Counted from the stretch's first letter, positions 1-8,240 are shown. The stretch is DNA of 16,557 bases from Chryseobacterium gleum (GCA_943326315.2 CALPSU020000017.1:1-16557), one strand, 5' to 3'. The notes: generated by a model not told the origin, from the sequence alone. A program made the numbers and translations.

Positions 1-1438
1 TATGGCAGGAATATCTCTTTCGGGTTCTAAATTAATGGATAAAAATGCTATTGAATATTCTGGAAATTATCAAAATCTTCAACCTTTCTATGGAATCACT
101 CCTACAAATGTAAAATTTTACACTGTTCCGCAAGGAGGTTCATTTTCAACGCGTTGGATTTCTAAACTAGATGACAACAAAGGGATTTTTAAAATGAACT
201 TTTCTCGTGCTTTCAATAAATCAGGAGTTGAAATCAATAATCCTTCAGTACCTGGAACGAAAATAAATTTTGGTGTTCAAAATGAAAACACTTATTTCAA
301 TACTTCTTTTAAATACTGGGCGAGTGAAAAATTAAAATACTTTACTGCTTTTTCGTATAGCAATAATACAGATAATATTGCATTCGGTCCGATTGCACTT
401 TTAAAAAATGATAGTCGTGCACAAGGTAGAGCAGAATTATGGTATGAGTTTAGTCGTAAATTCAACTTATTGGCAGGTTCAGAAATTCAACGCATATCTT
501 ACCTACAAAAATATGATACGCTTTTAGGTCAATATGATGAAACAATGTCAGCAGGTTATTTAGAAGGAGAATATAAACCAACTAGAAAAATTGCTTTCAA
601 GCCAGGTATTAGAGGTGAATATTCTCAACTATTGGCGAAGGGAAATGTAGCTCCTCGTTTGGCATTTGCCTTTAAAACTGGATCATCAAGTCAAATTTCT
701 TTTGCAGGTGGAATGTTTTACCAAGCAGCTAATCCAAATTACTTACTTCAAGGCTATCGTCCAAATTTTCAACAATCAACACATTACATGTTGAATTACC
801 AAGTAATGAAAAACAATCGTATTTTTAGATTAGAAGGATATTATAAAAGCTACCAACAATTAATTTGCGAAAAAGGATTTGCTTACACTCCAAATCAATA
901 CAGATTTAATTACGGAGCATTGGATAATACAGGAAGTGGATATGCTCAAGGAATTGATTTTTTCTGGAGAGACAAACAAACCGTAAAAGGATTAGATTAC
1001 TGGATTTCTTACAGTTACATAGACACAAAAAGAATTTACCAAAATTACGTTTCAAAAGCAACACCAGATTATGTATCCAATCATAACTTAAATATAGTTG
1101 CAAAATATATGATTGAAAAACTTCAAACCAATTTATCTGCAACTTATTCATATGCAAGCGGTAGAGCTTATTACAATCCAAATTCTACAACATTTTTGAC
1201 AGACCATGCTCCTGCTTATCAAAATTTAGCGATGACTATTTCATATTTAAAGTCATTTAAAAAGGTTTTTGCTGTTTTTTATTTTAGCTTTGATAACATT
1301 TTAAACACTAAAAATATACTAGGATATAGATACTCGGCGGATGGAACTCAAATGTACCCAATCACTCCTCCACTCTACCGTTCAGTATTTATTGGTATGA
1401 ATTTATCATTTACAAAATTTAAACAAGACGAATTATAA
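1..1438 (+). CDS. TonB-dependent outer-membrane receptor, C-terminal part (5' end cut by window)
   Basis: The frame is open from the left edge to a TAA at 1436-1438, giving about 478 residues. They look like the barrel of a TonB-dependent receptor: alternating polar/aromatic beta-strands, many Tyr/Phe/Asn/Gly, long tyrosine-rich extracellular loops, and family-typical stretches such as GNVAPRLAFAF near residue 215 followed by a strand containing SFAGGMFYQ. Full family members usually have 700-900 residues, so the signal peptide, any carboxypeptidase-like domain and the plug should lie upstream of the window; the ATG at 2-4 is very probably internal. Such proteins import substrates across the outer membrane using TonB-ExbBD energy. 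The substrate cannot be told. The secreted TPR-like gene begins 21 nt after the stop, suggesting one transcript. The last residues (KFKQDEL) lack the terminal aromatic often seen in barrel proteins. Confidence 0.85.
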   Translation, partial: MAGISLSGSKLMDKNAIEYSGNYQNLQPFYGITPTNVKFYTVPQGGSFSTRWISKLDDNKGIFKMNFSRAFNKSGVEINNPSVPGTKINFGVQNENTYFNTSFKYWASEKLKYFTAFSYSNNTDNIAFGPIALLKNDSRAQGRAELWYEFSRKFNLLAGSEIQRISYLQKYDTLLGQYDETMSAGYLEGEYKPTRKIAFKPGIRGEYSQLLAKGNVAPRLAFAFKTGSSSQISFAGGMFYQAANPNYLLQGYRPNFQQSTHYMLNYQVMKNNRIFRLEGYYKSYQQLICEKGFAYTPNQYRFNYGALDNTGSGYAQGIDFFWRDKQTVKGLDYWISYSYIDTKRIYQNYVSKATPDYVSNHNLNIVAKYMIEKLQTNLSATYSYASGRAYYNPNSTTFLTDHAPAYQNLAMTISYLKSFKKVFAVFYFSFDNILNTKNILGYRYSADGTQMYPITPPLYRSVFIGMNLSFTKFKQDEL

Positions 1439-1459
1439 TATTATTTTAAAACCAAAAAG

Positions 1460-2110
1460 ATGAAAACAACATTTAAAACAATCCTTTCAACAATCTTCAT
1501 TACACTTTCAATTGGAACTTTTAAAGCTCAAACATTGGAAGAAAGTTTAACTTCTGCAGTTCAACAAATGGATACTTCTAAAACAATGGGTAGTATGATG
1601 AAAGCTGCTGCAAATTTTGATATTCTTACAAATAAATGGCCAGAAGAATATGCAACTAATTATTATTCAGCCTATGCAAAAGCAATGATTTCATATGTTG
1701 AAAAAGATGCTAAACGAAAAGATTTATTTTTAGATCAAGGGGATAAATATTATGAAATTGCAAAAAAAATAAAACCTGAAAACGATGAAACATATGTTCT
1801 AGGTGCATTGTTAGCAAATGCTAGATTAGTTGTAAACGGGGGTGAAAGATGGAAAAAATACGGTGAAATATTTGATACAAATATCAATGCTGCAAAAGCA
1901 ATTAACCCAAACAATCCTAGAATTTATCATTTAAAAGGAGTTGCCCTTTTCTTCACACCTAAAATGTTTGGTGGAGGTTCAAAAAATGCAATGGAATACC
2001 TTGAGAAAGCTAACGGTTTATTTTCAACTCAAGATACTTCAAGTGTTTTAAAACCATATTGGGGGAAAATTAGAAACGATGTTTTCATAGGAAAATGCAA
2101 TGACAAATAG
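1460..2110 (+). CDS. Secreted TPR-like protein of unknown function
   Basis: A 216-residue protein with a clear Sec signal peptide (Lys at positions 2 and 6, hydrophobic core at about 8-20, probable cleavage near the Ala-Gln at 23-24), so it is probably periplasmic. The mature part is alpha-helical with TPR-like helix pairs: helices containing YYSAYAKAMISYVEK and a later pair with IYHLKGVALFFTPKMFGGG and then AMEYLEKA. I recall the phrase 'TP..FGGG...A..Y.EKA' from unassigned Bacteroidota TPR-like proteins, but no enzymatic residues are apparent. It starts 21 nt after the receptor and its 3' end overlaps the Nudix gene by 11 nt, so all three are probably one operon. A role helping the receptor (assembly, or periplasmic handling of its substrate) is inference only. 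The upstream sequence is A-rich with no evident Shine-Dalgarno site. Confidence 0.75.
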   Translation: MKTTFKTILSTIFITLSIGTFKAQTLEESLTSAVQQMDTSKTMGSMMKAAANFDILTNKWPEEYATNYYSAYAKAMISYVEKDAKRKDLFLDQGDKYYEIAKKIKPENDETYVLGALLANARLVVNGGERWKKYGEIFDTNINAAKAINPNNPRIYHLKGVALFFTPKMFGGGSKNAMEYLEKANGLFSTQDTSSVLKPYWGKIRNDVFIGKCNDK

Positions 2111-2735
2111 TTTTATAGAAAATCTTAGTTCCGAAATTAAGAAAGGTTTGCCAGGTGAAAAATCTCACATTAAAATGGCACCATTAAATCGTCCATTAAC
2201 TAGTTTTTTTGTCAAAGAGGGTATCGTCGTTAGAGAAAGTGCTGTTGCTATTATTCTTTTTCCTAAAAATGGAAACATACATTCAATTCTTATTCAGCGT
2301 CAAGAATACGATGGAAATCACAGTGGTCAAATTGCATTTCCTGGTGGAAAAAAAGATAGTGGAGATAAACATCTAGAATTTACAGCAAGAAGAGAAACGT
2401 GGGAAGAAGTTGGTTTACCTATTGAAAATGGAGAATTATTAGGAGCATTAACAAAAGTTTATATTCCAGTAAGCGGTTTCATAGTTCAACCTTATATTTA
2501 CTTTCATTCAGAAATAATTGATTTTACTCCAAATGAAAGAGAAGTTAAAGAAATTATAACTTTTGAACTTTCTGAACTATTAAAAGAATCCTCTATCTCA
2601 TCGATGGATATAAACCTTTCTTCAGGATTTACACAAAAAAATGTCCCATGTTTTGAAATTTCTGACAAACAAGTTTGGGGAGCTACAGCTTTAATTTTAA
2701 ATGAATTACGAGATTTAATTCTAAATATTAAATAA
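2100..2735 (+). CDS. Nudix hydrolase, CoA pyrophosphatase (NudL) type
   Basis: A 211-residue cytosolic Nudix enzyme. The Nudix helix lies at about 82-105, with GGKKDSGD leading into RETWEEVGL; R98, E99, E102 and E103 are the metal-binding signature. Just before it, residues 64-83 hold the extra motif of the CoA-pyrophosphatase branch (UPF0035), an LIQR..Y....GQIAFPGG pattern. The box is offset by one residue from the general Gx5Ex7RE pattern, as in E. coli NudL. The C-terminal VWGATA (192-197) also fits this branch. Family enzymes split CoA or acyl-CoA into 3',5'-ADP and phosphopantetheine; the substrate here is inferred from family. The start at 2100 is supported by the N-terminal LPGEKSHIKMAPLNRP, which resembles Bacteroidota relatives, and it lies inside the preceding gene (11-nt overlap), implying translational coupling. 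Confidence 0.85.
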   Translation: MTNSFIENLSSEIKKGLPGEKSHIKMAPLNRPLTSFFVKEGIVVRESAVAIILFPKNGNIHSILIQRQEYDGNHSGQIAFPGGKKDSGDKHLEFTARRETWEEVGLPIENGELLGALTKVYIPVSGFIVQPYIYFHSEIIDFTPNEREVKEIITFELSELLKESSISSMDINLSSGFTQKNVPCFEISDKQVWGATALILNELRDLILNIK

Positions 2736-2854
2736 AATATTTTATTTGTATTCAAAAAACAATACTCGAATAGAATATTTTTTAAACAAATTCAATAGAT
2801 TTTTCAGAAGTTTTTAGGATACACTAAACGATGTACTTGTAATTTGAATTACTA

Positions 2855-2884
2855 TTGATTAAACAATTAGAAAATGTATCTTTA
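2855..2884 (+). promoter_or_regulatory. Bacteroidota-type promoter for the DUF1456 gene
   Basis: TTG at 2855-2857, a 19-nt spacer, then TATCTTTA at 2877-2884, which matches TAnnTTTG at seven of eight positions. Transcription should begin around 2889-2891, only a few bases before the ATG at 2895, so the leader is almost absent. The upstream in-frame ATG at 2874 overlaps this -7 element and is therefore unlikely to be the start. The spacing and both elements fit the known sigma-A-type promoter consensus of Bacteroidota. Confidence 0.65.
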
Positions 2885-2894
2885 CTTAAAAAAA

Positions 2895-3140
2895 ATGACA
2901 AACAACGACATTTTAAAAAAATTACGAGTAGCTCTTCATCTTAGAAATGATGAAATTATAGAAATAATGAAATTGGTAGATTTTAAAGTCACTGCAAGTG
3001 AATTAGGGGCGTTATTTAGAAAAGAAGACCATCCTAATTACAAAGAATGTGGAGACCAATTTCTTCGAAATTTTTTAAATGGATTAATTATCCATAAACG
3101 TGGACCGATGGAAGGTAAAGACGTCTCTAAACAAGATTAA
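2895..3140 (+). CDS. DUF1456 (YehS-like) single-domain protein
   Basis: Starting at the ATG at 2895, this encodes 81 residues beginning MTNNDILKKLRVALHLRNDE. It resembles one DUF1456 domain: ILKKLR near the start, an ELGALFRKEDHPNYKECGDQ stretch, then FLRNFLNGLI and a HKRG tail. E. coli YehS is about 156 residues with two such repeats, and this protein is closest in pattern to the second, so it is a single-repeat version. The function of the family is not established. The longer possible start at 2874 would add seven residues (MYLYLKK) but overlaps the predicted -7 promoter element. The S41 peptidase gene begins 27 nt after the stop, so the two may share a transcript. Confidence 0.8.
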   Translation: MTNNDILKKLRVALHLRNDEIIEIMKLVDFKVTASELGALFRKEDHPNYKECGDQFLRNFLNGLIIHKRGPMEGKDVSKQD

Positions 3141-3167
3141 AACTATATAGTAGACAAATATTTTGAA

Positions 3168-4583
3168 ATGAAAATAACATTTCTTACCTGCTTTTATTTT
3201 ATCGTATTTTCATCTTATTCCTATTCTCAAAAAATTGAGACTAAGAATATCAAGCATCAATTGAAAGATTTTTCAATATTTAAAGATGCTATACTTTCAA
3301 ATTCAGCGGGTTTGTATTATTATAATACAATAGAAGAATTTAATTCAAGATTGGATTCACTAGAAAATGAATTTAAAACACCTAAAAATGAATTTGAAAC
3401 CTATGCTTTATACGCTAAATGTGTCGCAAGCATTCGATGTGGTCATTCTGTAATTTTTTCAAAAAAAATTATTTCAAAATATAATAATTCCAATGTAAGA
3501 CTTCCATTTCAAATTTATTACATCAATAATAAACTTTTCACATTCACTGACTTCAAAGACAGTTCAGTACATATTCCTAAATTTACTGAAATCGTATTAT
3601 TCAATAATGAAAAACCAAAAGATATATCTTCTAAATTATCGAAATATATAAGTACAGATGGTTTTAATCAAACTCATAAAAATGAGCGACTAAAACGACA
3701 ATTTTTCTATTATAATTATTGTTTCAATAATCAACCGAATACGTACAATCTTAAATATTTAAATGAGAATAAAGACACTTTAAGCATAACATTAAAACCA
3801 TCAATACCAAAAAAAATAGCAAATTCATCAAAAAAAAGAATTCCGCCATTACCTAAAAAAAATATCGCATTTACCTTTGATTCTGTTAATAATATATCCA
3901 CACTTACCCTCCCATATCCCCTACCACAATCTTTAAAGTATAAAAAACAATTGAAAAATTATTTTCTGGAACTTTCAAAAAAATCAATAACCAATCTTGT
4001 TGTAGATTTAAGAAATAATGGAGGTGGGTATTCTCAAGACTATATTGCAGGTTTTTTATGTGATAGCAGTTACACCTATGAATCTGTAACATACAAAGGA
4101 ACAAAACGACCGAACAGATACTACAAAAAACCTTTAAACTCTCAGAGAATTGCTGTATTCATTCATAAAATATCATCTCGAAACATTAATAAAAGAACAA
4201 AAGCTGAATATACAAAACCTCAAAAAAATTGTTTTCATGGTAAAATATTCGTTCTTACAAATGGTTTTACTTTTTCTGCTGCATCTAATTTAACTAGTAA
4301 TTTAAAACAATATTCAGGTGCAATAGTAGTTGGAGAAGAAACTGGTGGGAGTTATCGAAAATGCAGTTCTGGAAGTTTATTATTAGAACTACCCTATTCC
4401 AAAATAAATATTACAATAAATCCTATAAAATTTGTGAATTCTGTTTTTGTTTCAGATCATAAAGGAGGTGTTCTTCCTAAGTATGAGGTTAAACCATCTG
4501 ATAGATTAGGTGAAAAGGAAGATCCGCAATTACAATTTATATTTGATTTGATTCAAAAAACAAAAGCAGCACCTATTAAATAA
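3168..4583 (+). CDS. Secreted S41-family peptidase (C-terminal-processing-peptidase-like)
   Basis: A 471-residue protein with an N-terminal signal peptide (hydrophobic stretch 4-19, probable cleavage near the Ser-Gln at 20-21). Residues 30-95 resemble the helical N-domain of Bacteroidota S41 proteins (SAGLYYYNTIEEF, then SIRCGHS at 88-94). The peptidase domain shows VVDLRNNGGG at 278-287, LTNGFTFSAASN at 363-374 with Ser370 as probable nucleophile, and VGEETGG at 388-394. No clear PDZ signature is visible between the two parts, although one could be hidden in the diverged region 110-230. The substrate is unknown; family members cleave proteins in the periplasm or outside the cell. The region 205-235 is unusually rich in Lys, Pro and Ser. 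The gene lies 27 nt after the DUF1456 gene and converges on the S9D gene; its stop codon sits inside a hairpin that probably terminates S9D. Confidence 0.82.
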   Translation: MKITFLTCFYFIVFSSYSYSQKIETKNIKHQLKDFSIFKDAILSNSAGLYYYNTIEEFNSRLDSLENEFKTPKNEFETYALYAKCVASIRCGHSVIFSKKIISKYNNSNVRLPFQIYYINNKLFTFTDFKDSSVHIPKFTEIVLFNNEKPKDISSKLSKYISTDGFNQTHKNERLKRQFFYYNYCFNNQPNTYNLKYLNENKDTLSITLKPSIPKKIANSSKKRIPPLPKKNIAFTFDSVNNISTLTLPYPLPQSLKYKKQLKNYFLELSKKSITNLVVDLRNNGGGYSQDYIAGFLCDSSYTYESVTYKGTKRPNRYYKKPLNSQRIAVFIHKISSRNINKRTKAEYTKPQKNCFHGKIFVLTNGFTFSAASNLTSNLKQYSGAIVVGEETGGSYRKCSSGSLLLELPYSKINITINPIKFVNSVFVSDHKGGVLPKYEVKPSDRLGEKEDPQLQFIFDLIQKTKAAPIK

Positions 4584-4593
4584 GTACTGCTTT
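4555..4593 (-). terminator. Intrinsic terminator of the S9D peptidase gene, overlapping the S41 3' end
   Basis: Positions 4563-4593 form an almost symmetrical hairpin: AAAGCAG/CTGCTTT outer arms, then AC/GT, then TATT/AATA, separated by three C-A mismatches as read on the + strand. On the minus strand these mismatches become G-U pairs, giving a continuous stem, and the stem is followed by TTTTGTTTTTT (4565 down to 4555). It therefore suits the minus-strand S9D transcript, whose stop is about 20 nt upstream. The + strand has no comparable T-run directly after it. The hairpin spans the last codons and stop (4581-4583) of the S41 gene. Confidence 0.7.
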
Positions 4594-4612
4594 CAAAAAA
4601 ATATTTTACTTT

Positions 4613-7024
4613 TTATTTTAAGTATTTATCAAACCATTGATCTTGCTCCCATAACACATGAAGAATACTTTCTTTAGCTGCATAACCATGACTTTCTTTT
4701 GGAAGAATCACTAATCTTGCTGGATTACCTAAGCCTTTTAATGCATTGAAATATCGTTCACTCTGTAATGTGAAAGTACCAGGATTGTTATCTGCTTCTC
4801 CATGAATTAAAAGTAAAGGTGTTTTCATTTTATCTGCAGTCATAAATGCTGACATTGTATTGTAAACTTCAGGAACATCCCAGTAACTTCTTTCTTCACT
4901 CTGAAATCCAAAGGGCGTTAGTGTTCTATTATAAGCTCCACTTCTAGCTACACCACAAGCAAACAACTTAGAATGTGTTAATAAATTTGCAGTCATAAAG
5001 GCACCGTATGAATGCCCTCCTACCGCTACTTTTGTTCTGTCGATATAGCCTTTAGCATCTACTGCATCTATTGCAGCTTTTGCATTTGAAACCAATTGAG
5101 GTATAAAACTATCGTTTGGTTCCGTTTTACCTTCTCCTAAAATTGGAAATGCGGCATCATCTAAAACAACATACCCTCGTGTAACCCAATATACTGGAGA
5201 TCCATAGTAAGGAAAAGTAAATTCATTTGAATTTTGCGTGTTTTGTCCTGCACTATTTTTGTCTTTAAATTCTTGAGGATAAGCCCACATAATCATTGGC
5301 TTCTTTTCTTTTTTAATCGTATCGTATCCGACTGGCAAGTATAAAGTACCAGTTAATTCTACACCATCTTCACGTTTATACTTGATAACTTCTTTGTGAA
5401 CACTTTCAATACTTTTAAATGGATTTTTAAAATCAGTAATCTGAATTGGTTTAGAATTTCCTTTTATATTTCTAACATAATAATTTGGATATTCAGTAGA
5501 TGATTCAATACTAACTACTATTTCTCCTTTCTCAATATTCGAAAAAGAAACTAGTGTTTCCTTCTTATCTGTGTATTTTGAAAGATATAAACGTTGCTTT
5601 TTCAATGTCACTAAATTCATTTTATCTACAAAAGGAAATTGGCCTTTCTCTGTAAAACCATTCCCTAATAATAATGCTTCATTTTTAATCAAACTTAAAA
5701 CATATTTACCATACTGATTTTTAATTAATTCAAACTCCCCAGGATCACTATATGCGTCTTGAGAATTTCTATCAAAAATTATTTTTGGAGAAATTAAAGC
5801 ATTTGAAGGATTGAAAACGTATGTTTTTGTAATCCTTGTATTCCACCAATCATCCACTAAAACTGCAATATCATCATTCCCCCAATATATCTGTTCAAAG
5901 CGTTGAATTGATTTTACCATAGTTGTTGGTGCAGAAGTAAATGGTGCTACCCACTGAAAAACTTCATCTCTAAAATCTACTTTTTTCTCTGGGTCACCAC
6001 CATCAAGGGCTTCAACAAAATACAATGTTGCAGCTTTATCAGATCTCCAAGCTAAATTTCTCTTACCTACTCTTACAGCCATTGTCCCTTTTGGAAGAAC
6101 TTCAGATAAAGGAACATTATTTACTTCCATAACCAAACTTCCATCTAAATTATAGACCGTAGAATTAAATGCAAAGCGATCATACTGAACTAAATAAGAA
6201 AAAGGCTTCTGCATTTTTGAAGCTAAAATATAATTTCTATCTGGAGACATAGATAAACTTGACCACATATCTTTCTCTTTCCATAGCTTTTTGGATGCAT
6301 CTAATTTTACCTCAAACAATTCAGAAGTAATCAGAGTTTCAAAATTTTGTTCATCCATTTTATTTTTCAATAAATCTTGGTATGTTCTATTTTGAGCTTT
6401 AGAACCATTACTATTTGTAATAGTTGGACCAGTAGGTAATGCTTTAGAAGTATTAATTAAATCAGTTCTAACATTAGGTAACATTTTCACTAAAATCGAT
6501 TGACTATTTGAAAACCATGAAAAAGGACTACCCATATTTGCATTTAAATTGGCGTCTGTTATTTTATGAGCGCGTCCTGATAAAATATCTATAACCCATA
6601 ATTCAACACCAAGACTTGATGTATTTGTAAATGCAATTGTTTTTTCGTCAGGTGACCAAGTAATATAAGCAATTTTAGGATTTATAGGTAAGCCTGAAAC
6701 TTGAATTAATTCAGTTCCTTTAAACTTTCTAAGTTTTAAATTATTTATATACGTAATCGTACTCGAAATATTTGTAATCGGATTAATTCTCAACCCACCC
6801 AATTTCATTTCTTCTTGAGATAAATCTTCTAGATTTTTATATGTATTCCGATATGTAAATAAAATGAATTCACTTTTACTATCCATTAAAACAGATGGTG
6901 CACGCTCATAATCCACTAACTGCATTATTTCTTGCGGTGGTTTCTGATACGTTAAATTTTCTTGAGAAAGAAGTGTGCTTCCTAAAAACAAGAATGATAA
7001 AAAAGATAGAATTGTTTTTTTCAT
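4613..7024 (-). CDS. Secreted S9 family peptidase, S9D glutamyl-endopeptidase-like
   Basis: An 803-residue exported serine peptidase. A signal peptide covers residues 1-20 (KK, then a hydrophobic core, ending LLSQEN). Residues about 60-540 look like the beta-propeller of the prolyl-oligopeptidase clan, with WSPDEKTIAFTN and SLSMSPDRNYILAS blade motifs. The C-terminal alpha/beta-hydrolase domain (about 565-803) has GGHSYGAF with nucleophile Ser672, acid Asp745 in HGEADNNPG, and His779 in ESHGYA. The block ARSGAYNRTLTPFGFQSEER after the nucleophile is typical of the S9D group that includes the chloroplast glutamyl endopeptidase, so cleavage after Glu is likely but not proven. All catalytic residues and the usual length are present, so it should be active. 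It acts outside the inner membrane in peptide breakdown. It is transcribed divergently from the alpha/beta hydrolase, 85 nt away, and converges on the S41 peptidase. Confidence 0.9.
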   Translation of the reverse strand: MKKTILSFLSFLFLGSTLLSQENLTYQKPPQEIMQLVDYERAPSVLMDSKSEFILFTYRNTYKNLEDLSQEEMKLGGLRINPITNISSTITYINNLKLRKFKGTELIQVSGLPINPKIAYITWSPDEKTIAFTNTSSLGVELWVIDILSGRAHKITDANLNANMGSPFSWFSNSQSILVKMLPNVRTDLINTSKALPTGPTITNSNGSKAQNRTYQDLLKNKMDEQNFETLITSELFEVKLDASKKLWKEKDMWSSLSMSPDRNYILASKMQKPFSYLVQYDRFAFNSTVYNLDGSLVMEVNNVPLSEVLPKGTMAVRVGKRNLAWRSDKAATLYFVEALDGGDPEKKVDFRDEVFQWVAPFTSAPTTMVKSIQRFEQIYWGNDDIAVLVDDWWNTRITKTYVFNPSNALISPKIIFDRNSQDAYSDPGEFELIKNQYGKYVLSLIKNEALLLGNGFTEKGQFPFVDKMNLVTLKKQRLYLSKYTDKKETLVSFSNIEKGEIVVSIESSTEYPNYYVRNIKGNSKPIQITDFKNPFKSIESVHKEVIKYKREDGVELTGTLYLPVGYDTIKKEKKPMIMWAYPQEFKDKNSAGQNTQNSNEFTFPYYGSPVYWVTRGYVVLDDAAFPILGEGKTEPNDSFIPQLVSNAKAAIDAVDAKGYIDRTKVAVGGHSYGAFMTANLLTHSKLFACGVARSGAYNRTLTPFGFQSEERSYWDVPEVYNTMSAFMTADKMKTPLLLIHGEADNNPGTFTLQSERYFNALKGLGNPARLVILPKESHGYAAKESILHVLWEQDQWFDKYLK

Positions 7025-7109
7025 AGTAAATTTTATTTATGAATGTAAATATAAGCAGAAACTGTTTAATTTTAGACTTGAATATTTAATCTAAAAATTA
7101 TATCCTAAA

Positions 7110-8069
7110 ATGAAAAATTTTACTCAATTCTTATTTCTATTCGTAATTTCAATTTTATTTACTTTTCAATCCCTATCTTCAACTCTTCACAGTAAAGATT
7201 TCAAAGAAACAACTGTTATTTTAGAAACTTCAAAAGGACAAATTTTCGGCACATTAACTATACCGGAAAAATTTGAAAAAGGACCTATTTCACTAATTAT
7301 TTCCGGATCTGGCCCTACCAATAGAAATGGAAATAATAAAATGATGAAAAATAATTCATTAAAATTTTTAGCCGAAGAACTATCAAAAAAAGGAATTGCA
7401 ACTATTCGCTATGATAAAAGAGGAGTTGAAGAATCAAATTCTGCAGGAATAAGTGAAAAAGATTTACGTTTCGAAAACTACATTAATGACACAAAAGATT
7501 GGATTAAATTTATCCGTCAAGATAAAAAATTTACTTCAATAACTATTATAGGTCACAGTGAAGGCTCATTAATAGGGATGATTGCAGCTACAGAAGCTGA
7601 TAAATTTGTCTCCATTTCAGGAATTGGGAAATCGTCCGATAAAATATTAAAAGAACAATTGAGTTCTCAATCAAAAGATATTATTGAAAATAGTAATGGG
7701 ATAATTGACAGCTTAAAAAATGGATATACAGTTACGTCTATTAACCCTCTCCTATTCTCAATTTTCAGACCAAGCGTTCAACCCTATTTAATTTCTTGGT
7801 TTAAATACGATCCTCAAATAGAAATTAATAAATTAAAAATACCTGTATTAATAGCTCAAGGAACATATGACATTCAAGTGAAAGAAGAGGATGCAAAACT
7901 TCTATCAAATGCTTACCCTACAGCTAAACTTATTCTAATTAAGGACATGAATCATGTACTAAAAATTATTAAAGGAAATAAAGAAGAGAATATTGCAAGT
8001 TATAATAATCCTGACTTAAAAATTTCAAAAGAACTGATTTTATCAATTTCAGATTTTATACTAAATTAA
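7110..8069 (+). CDS. Secreted alpha/beta-fold hydrolase (esterase-like)
   Basis: A 319-residue protein with a long hydrophobic N-terminal signal (about 5-24, then SSTLHSKDF). The fold is recognisable from the oxyanion segment ISGSGPTNRNGNN (65-76), then IRYDKRG (99-105), nucleophile elbow IGHSEGS with Ser150, GTYDIQV with probable acid Asp254, and NHVLK with His282. The triad is thus complete. This matches exported alpha/beta hydrolases common in Bacteroidota that are usually labelled esterase or peptidase-like; the true substrate is unknown. It is divergent from the S9D peptidase, and the 85-bp gap must hold both promoters. A strong hairpin follows 15 nt after the stop codon. Confidence 0.85.
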   Translation: MKNFTQFLFLFVISILFTFQSLSSTLHSKDFKETTVILETSKGQIFGTLTIPEKFEKGPISLIISGSGPTNRNGNNKMMKNNSLKFLAEELSKKGIATIRYDKRGVEESNSAGISEKDLRFENYINDTKDWIKFIRQDKKFTSITIIGHSEGSLIGMIAATEADKFVSISGIGKSSDKILKEQLSSQSKDIIENSNGIIDSLKNGYTVTSINPLLFSIFRPSVQPYLISWFKYDPQIEINKLKIPVLIAQGTYDIQVKEEDAKLLSNAYPTAKLILIKDMNHVLKIIKGNKEENIASYNNPDLKISKELILSISDFILN

Positions 8070-8083
8070 TTCTTTTAAAATAT

Positions 8084-8114
8084 AATAGCCCAAGATTAAA
8101 AACCTTGGGCTATT
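8084..8114. terminator. Hairpin between the alpha/beta hydrolase and the SRP RNA gene, probable two-way terminator
   Basis: A perfect 11-bp inverted repeat, AATAGCCCAAG (8084-8094) and CTTGGGCTATT (8104-8114), with a 9-nt AT-rich loop. It lies 15 nt after the hydrolase stop on the + strand and about 25 nt after the SRP RNA 3' end on the minus strand, so it separates convergent transcripts. Neither side has an uninterrupted T-run, though both flanks are AT-rich. The hairpin is certain; its terminator role is inferred from position. Confidence 0.65.
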
Positions 8115-8137
8115 CATTAAAAATTAATTTAAAAAAA

Positions 8138-8240
8138 GAGGGGCAAGCTACTTATATCGCACCGCTCAACTTCCTACCTTTGCTACGTTCCCGTCCTGGA
8201 GGAATTGGAAGGAGCTGGTCGTACAAGACTTACCCCGCCA
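8138..8240 (-). ncRNA. ffs: Small bacterial signal recognition particle RNA (4.5S type)
   Basis: Read on the minus strand this is the short SRP RNA. The diagnostic tip of domain IV is at 8182-8199: CCAGG, ACG, GGAA tetraloop, CGT, AGC. It equals the E. coli order CAGG-UCC-GGAA-GGA-AGCAG with a covarying ACG/CGT stem. Outward, arms pair in order: CTTCC with GGAAG, GCTC with GAGC, CGACC with GGTGCG (one bulge), CTTGTA with TATAAG, and terminal GGGGTAAG (8236-8229) with CTTGCCCC (8147-8140). This gives one long interrupted hairpin of about 97-103 nt, the usual length. The RNA binds Ffh and directs nascent membrane proteins to FtsY and the translocon. The 3' end is followed by CTCTTTTTTT (to 8131), so the closing stem plus T-run may end transcription. 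The exact ends are uncertain by a few bases. Confidence 0.93.

Noticed and set aside
2730..2747. Perfect 18-bp palindrome of only A and T across the Nudix stop codon, considered as a terminator
   Set aside because: The stem has no G or C and would be very weak, and there is no clear T-run. It is likely chance in AT-rich sequence.
7025..7109. Promoters for the divergent S9D and alpha/beta hydrolase genes: TATATTTA (7053-7046, minus) and TAATTTTA (7067-7074, plus)
   Set aside because: Each is one base from the -7 consensus but neither has a TTG at the right distance, and such motifs are frequent in AT-rich gaps. Promoters must exist here but I cannot place them.
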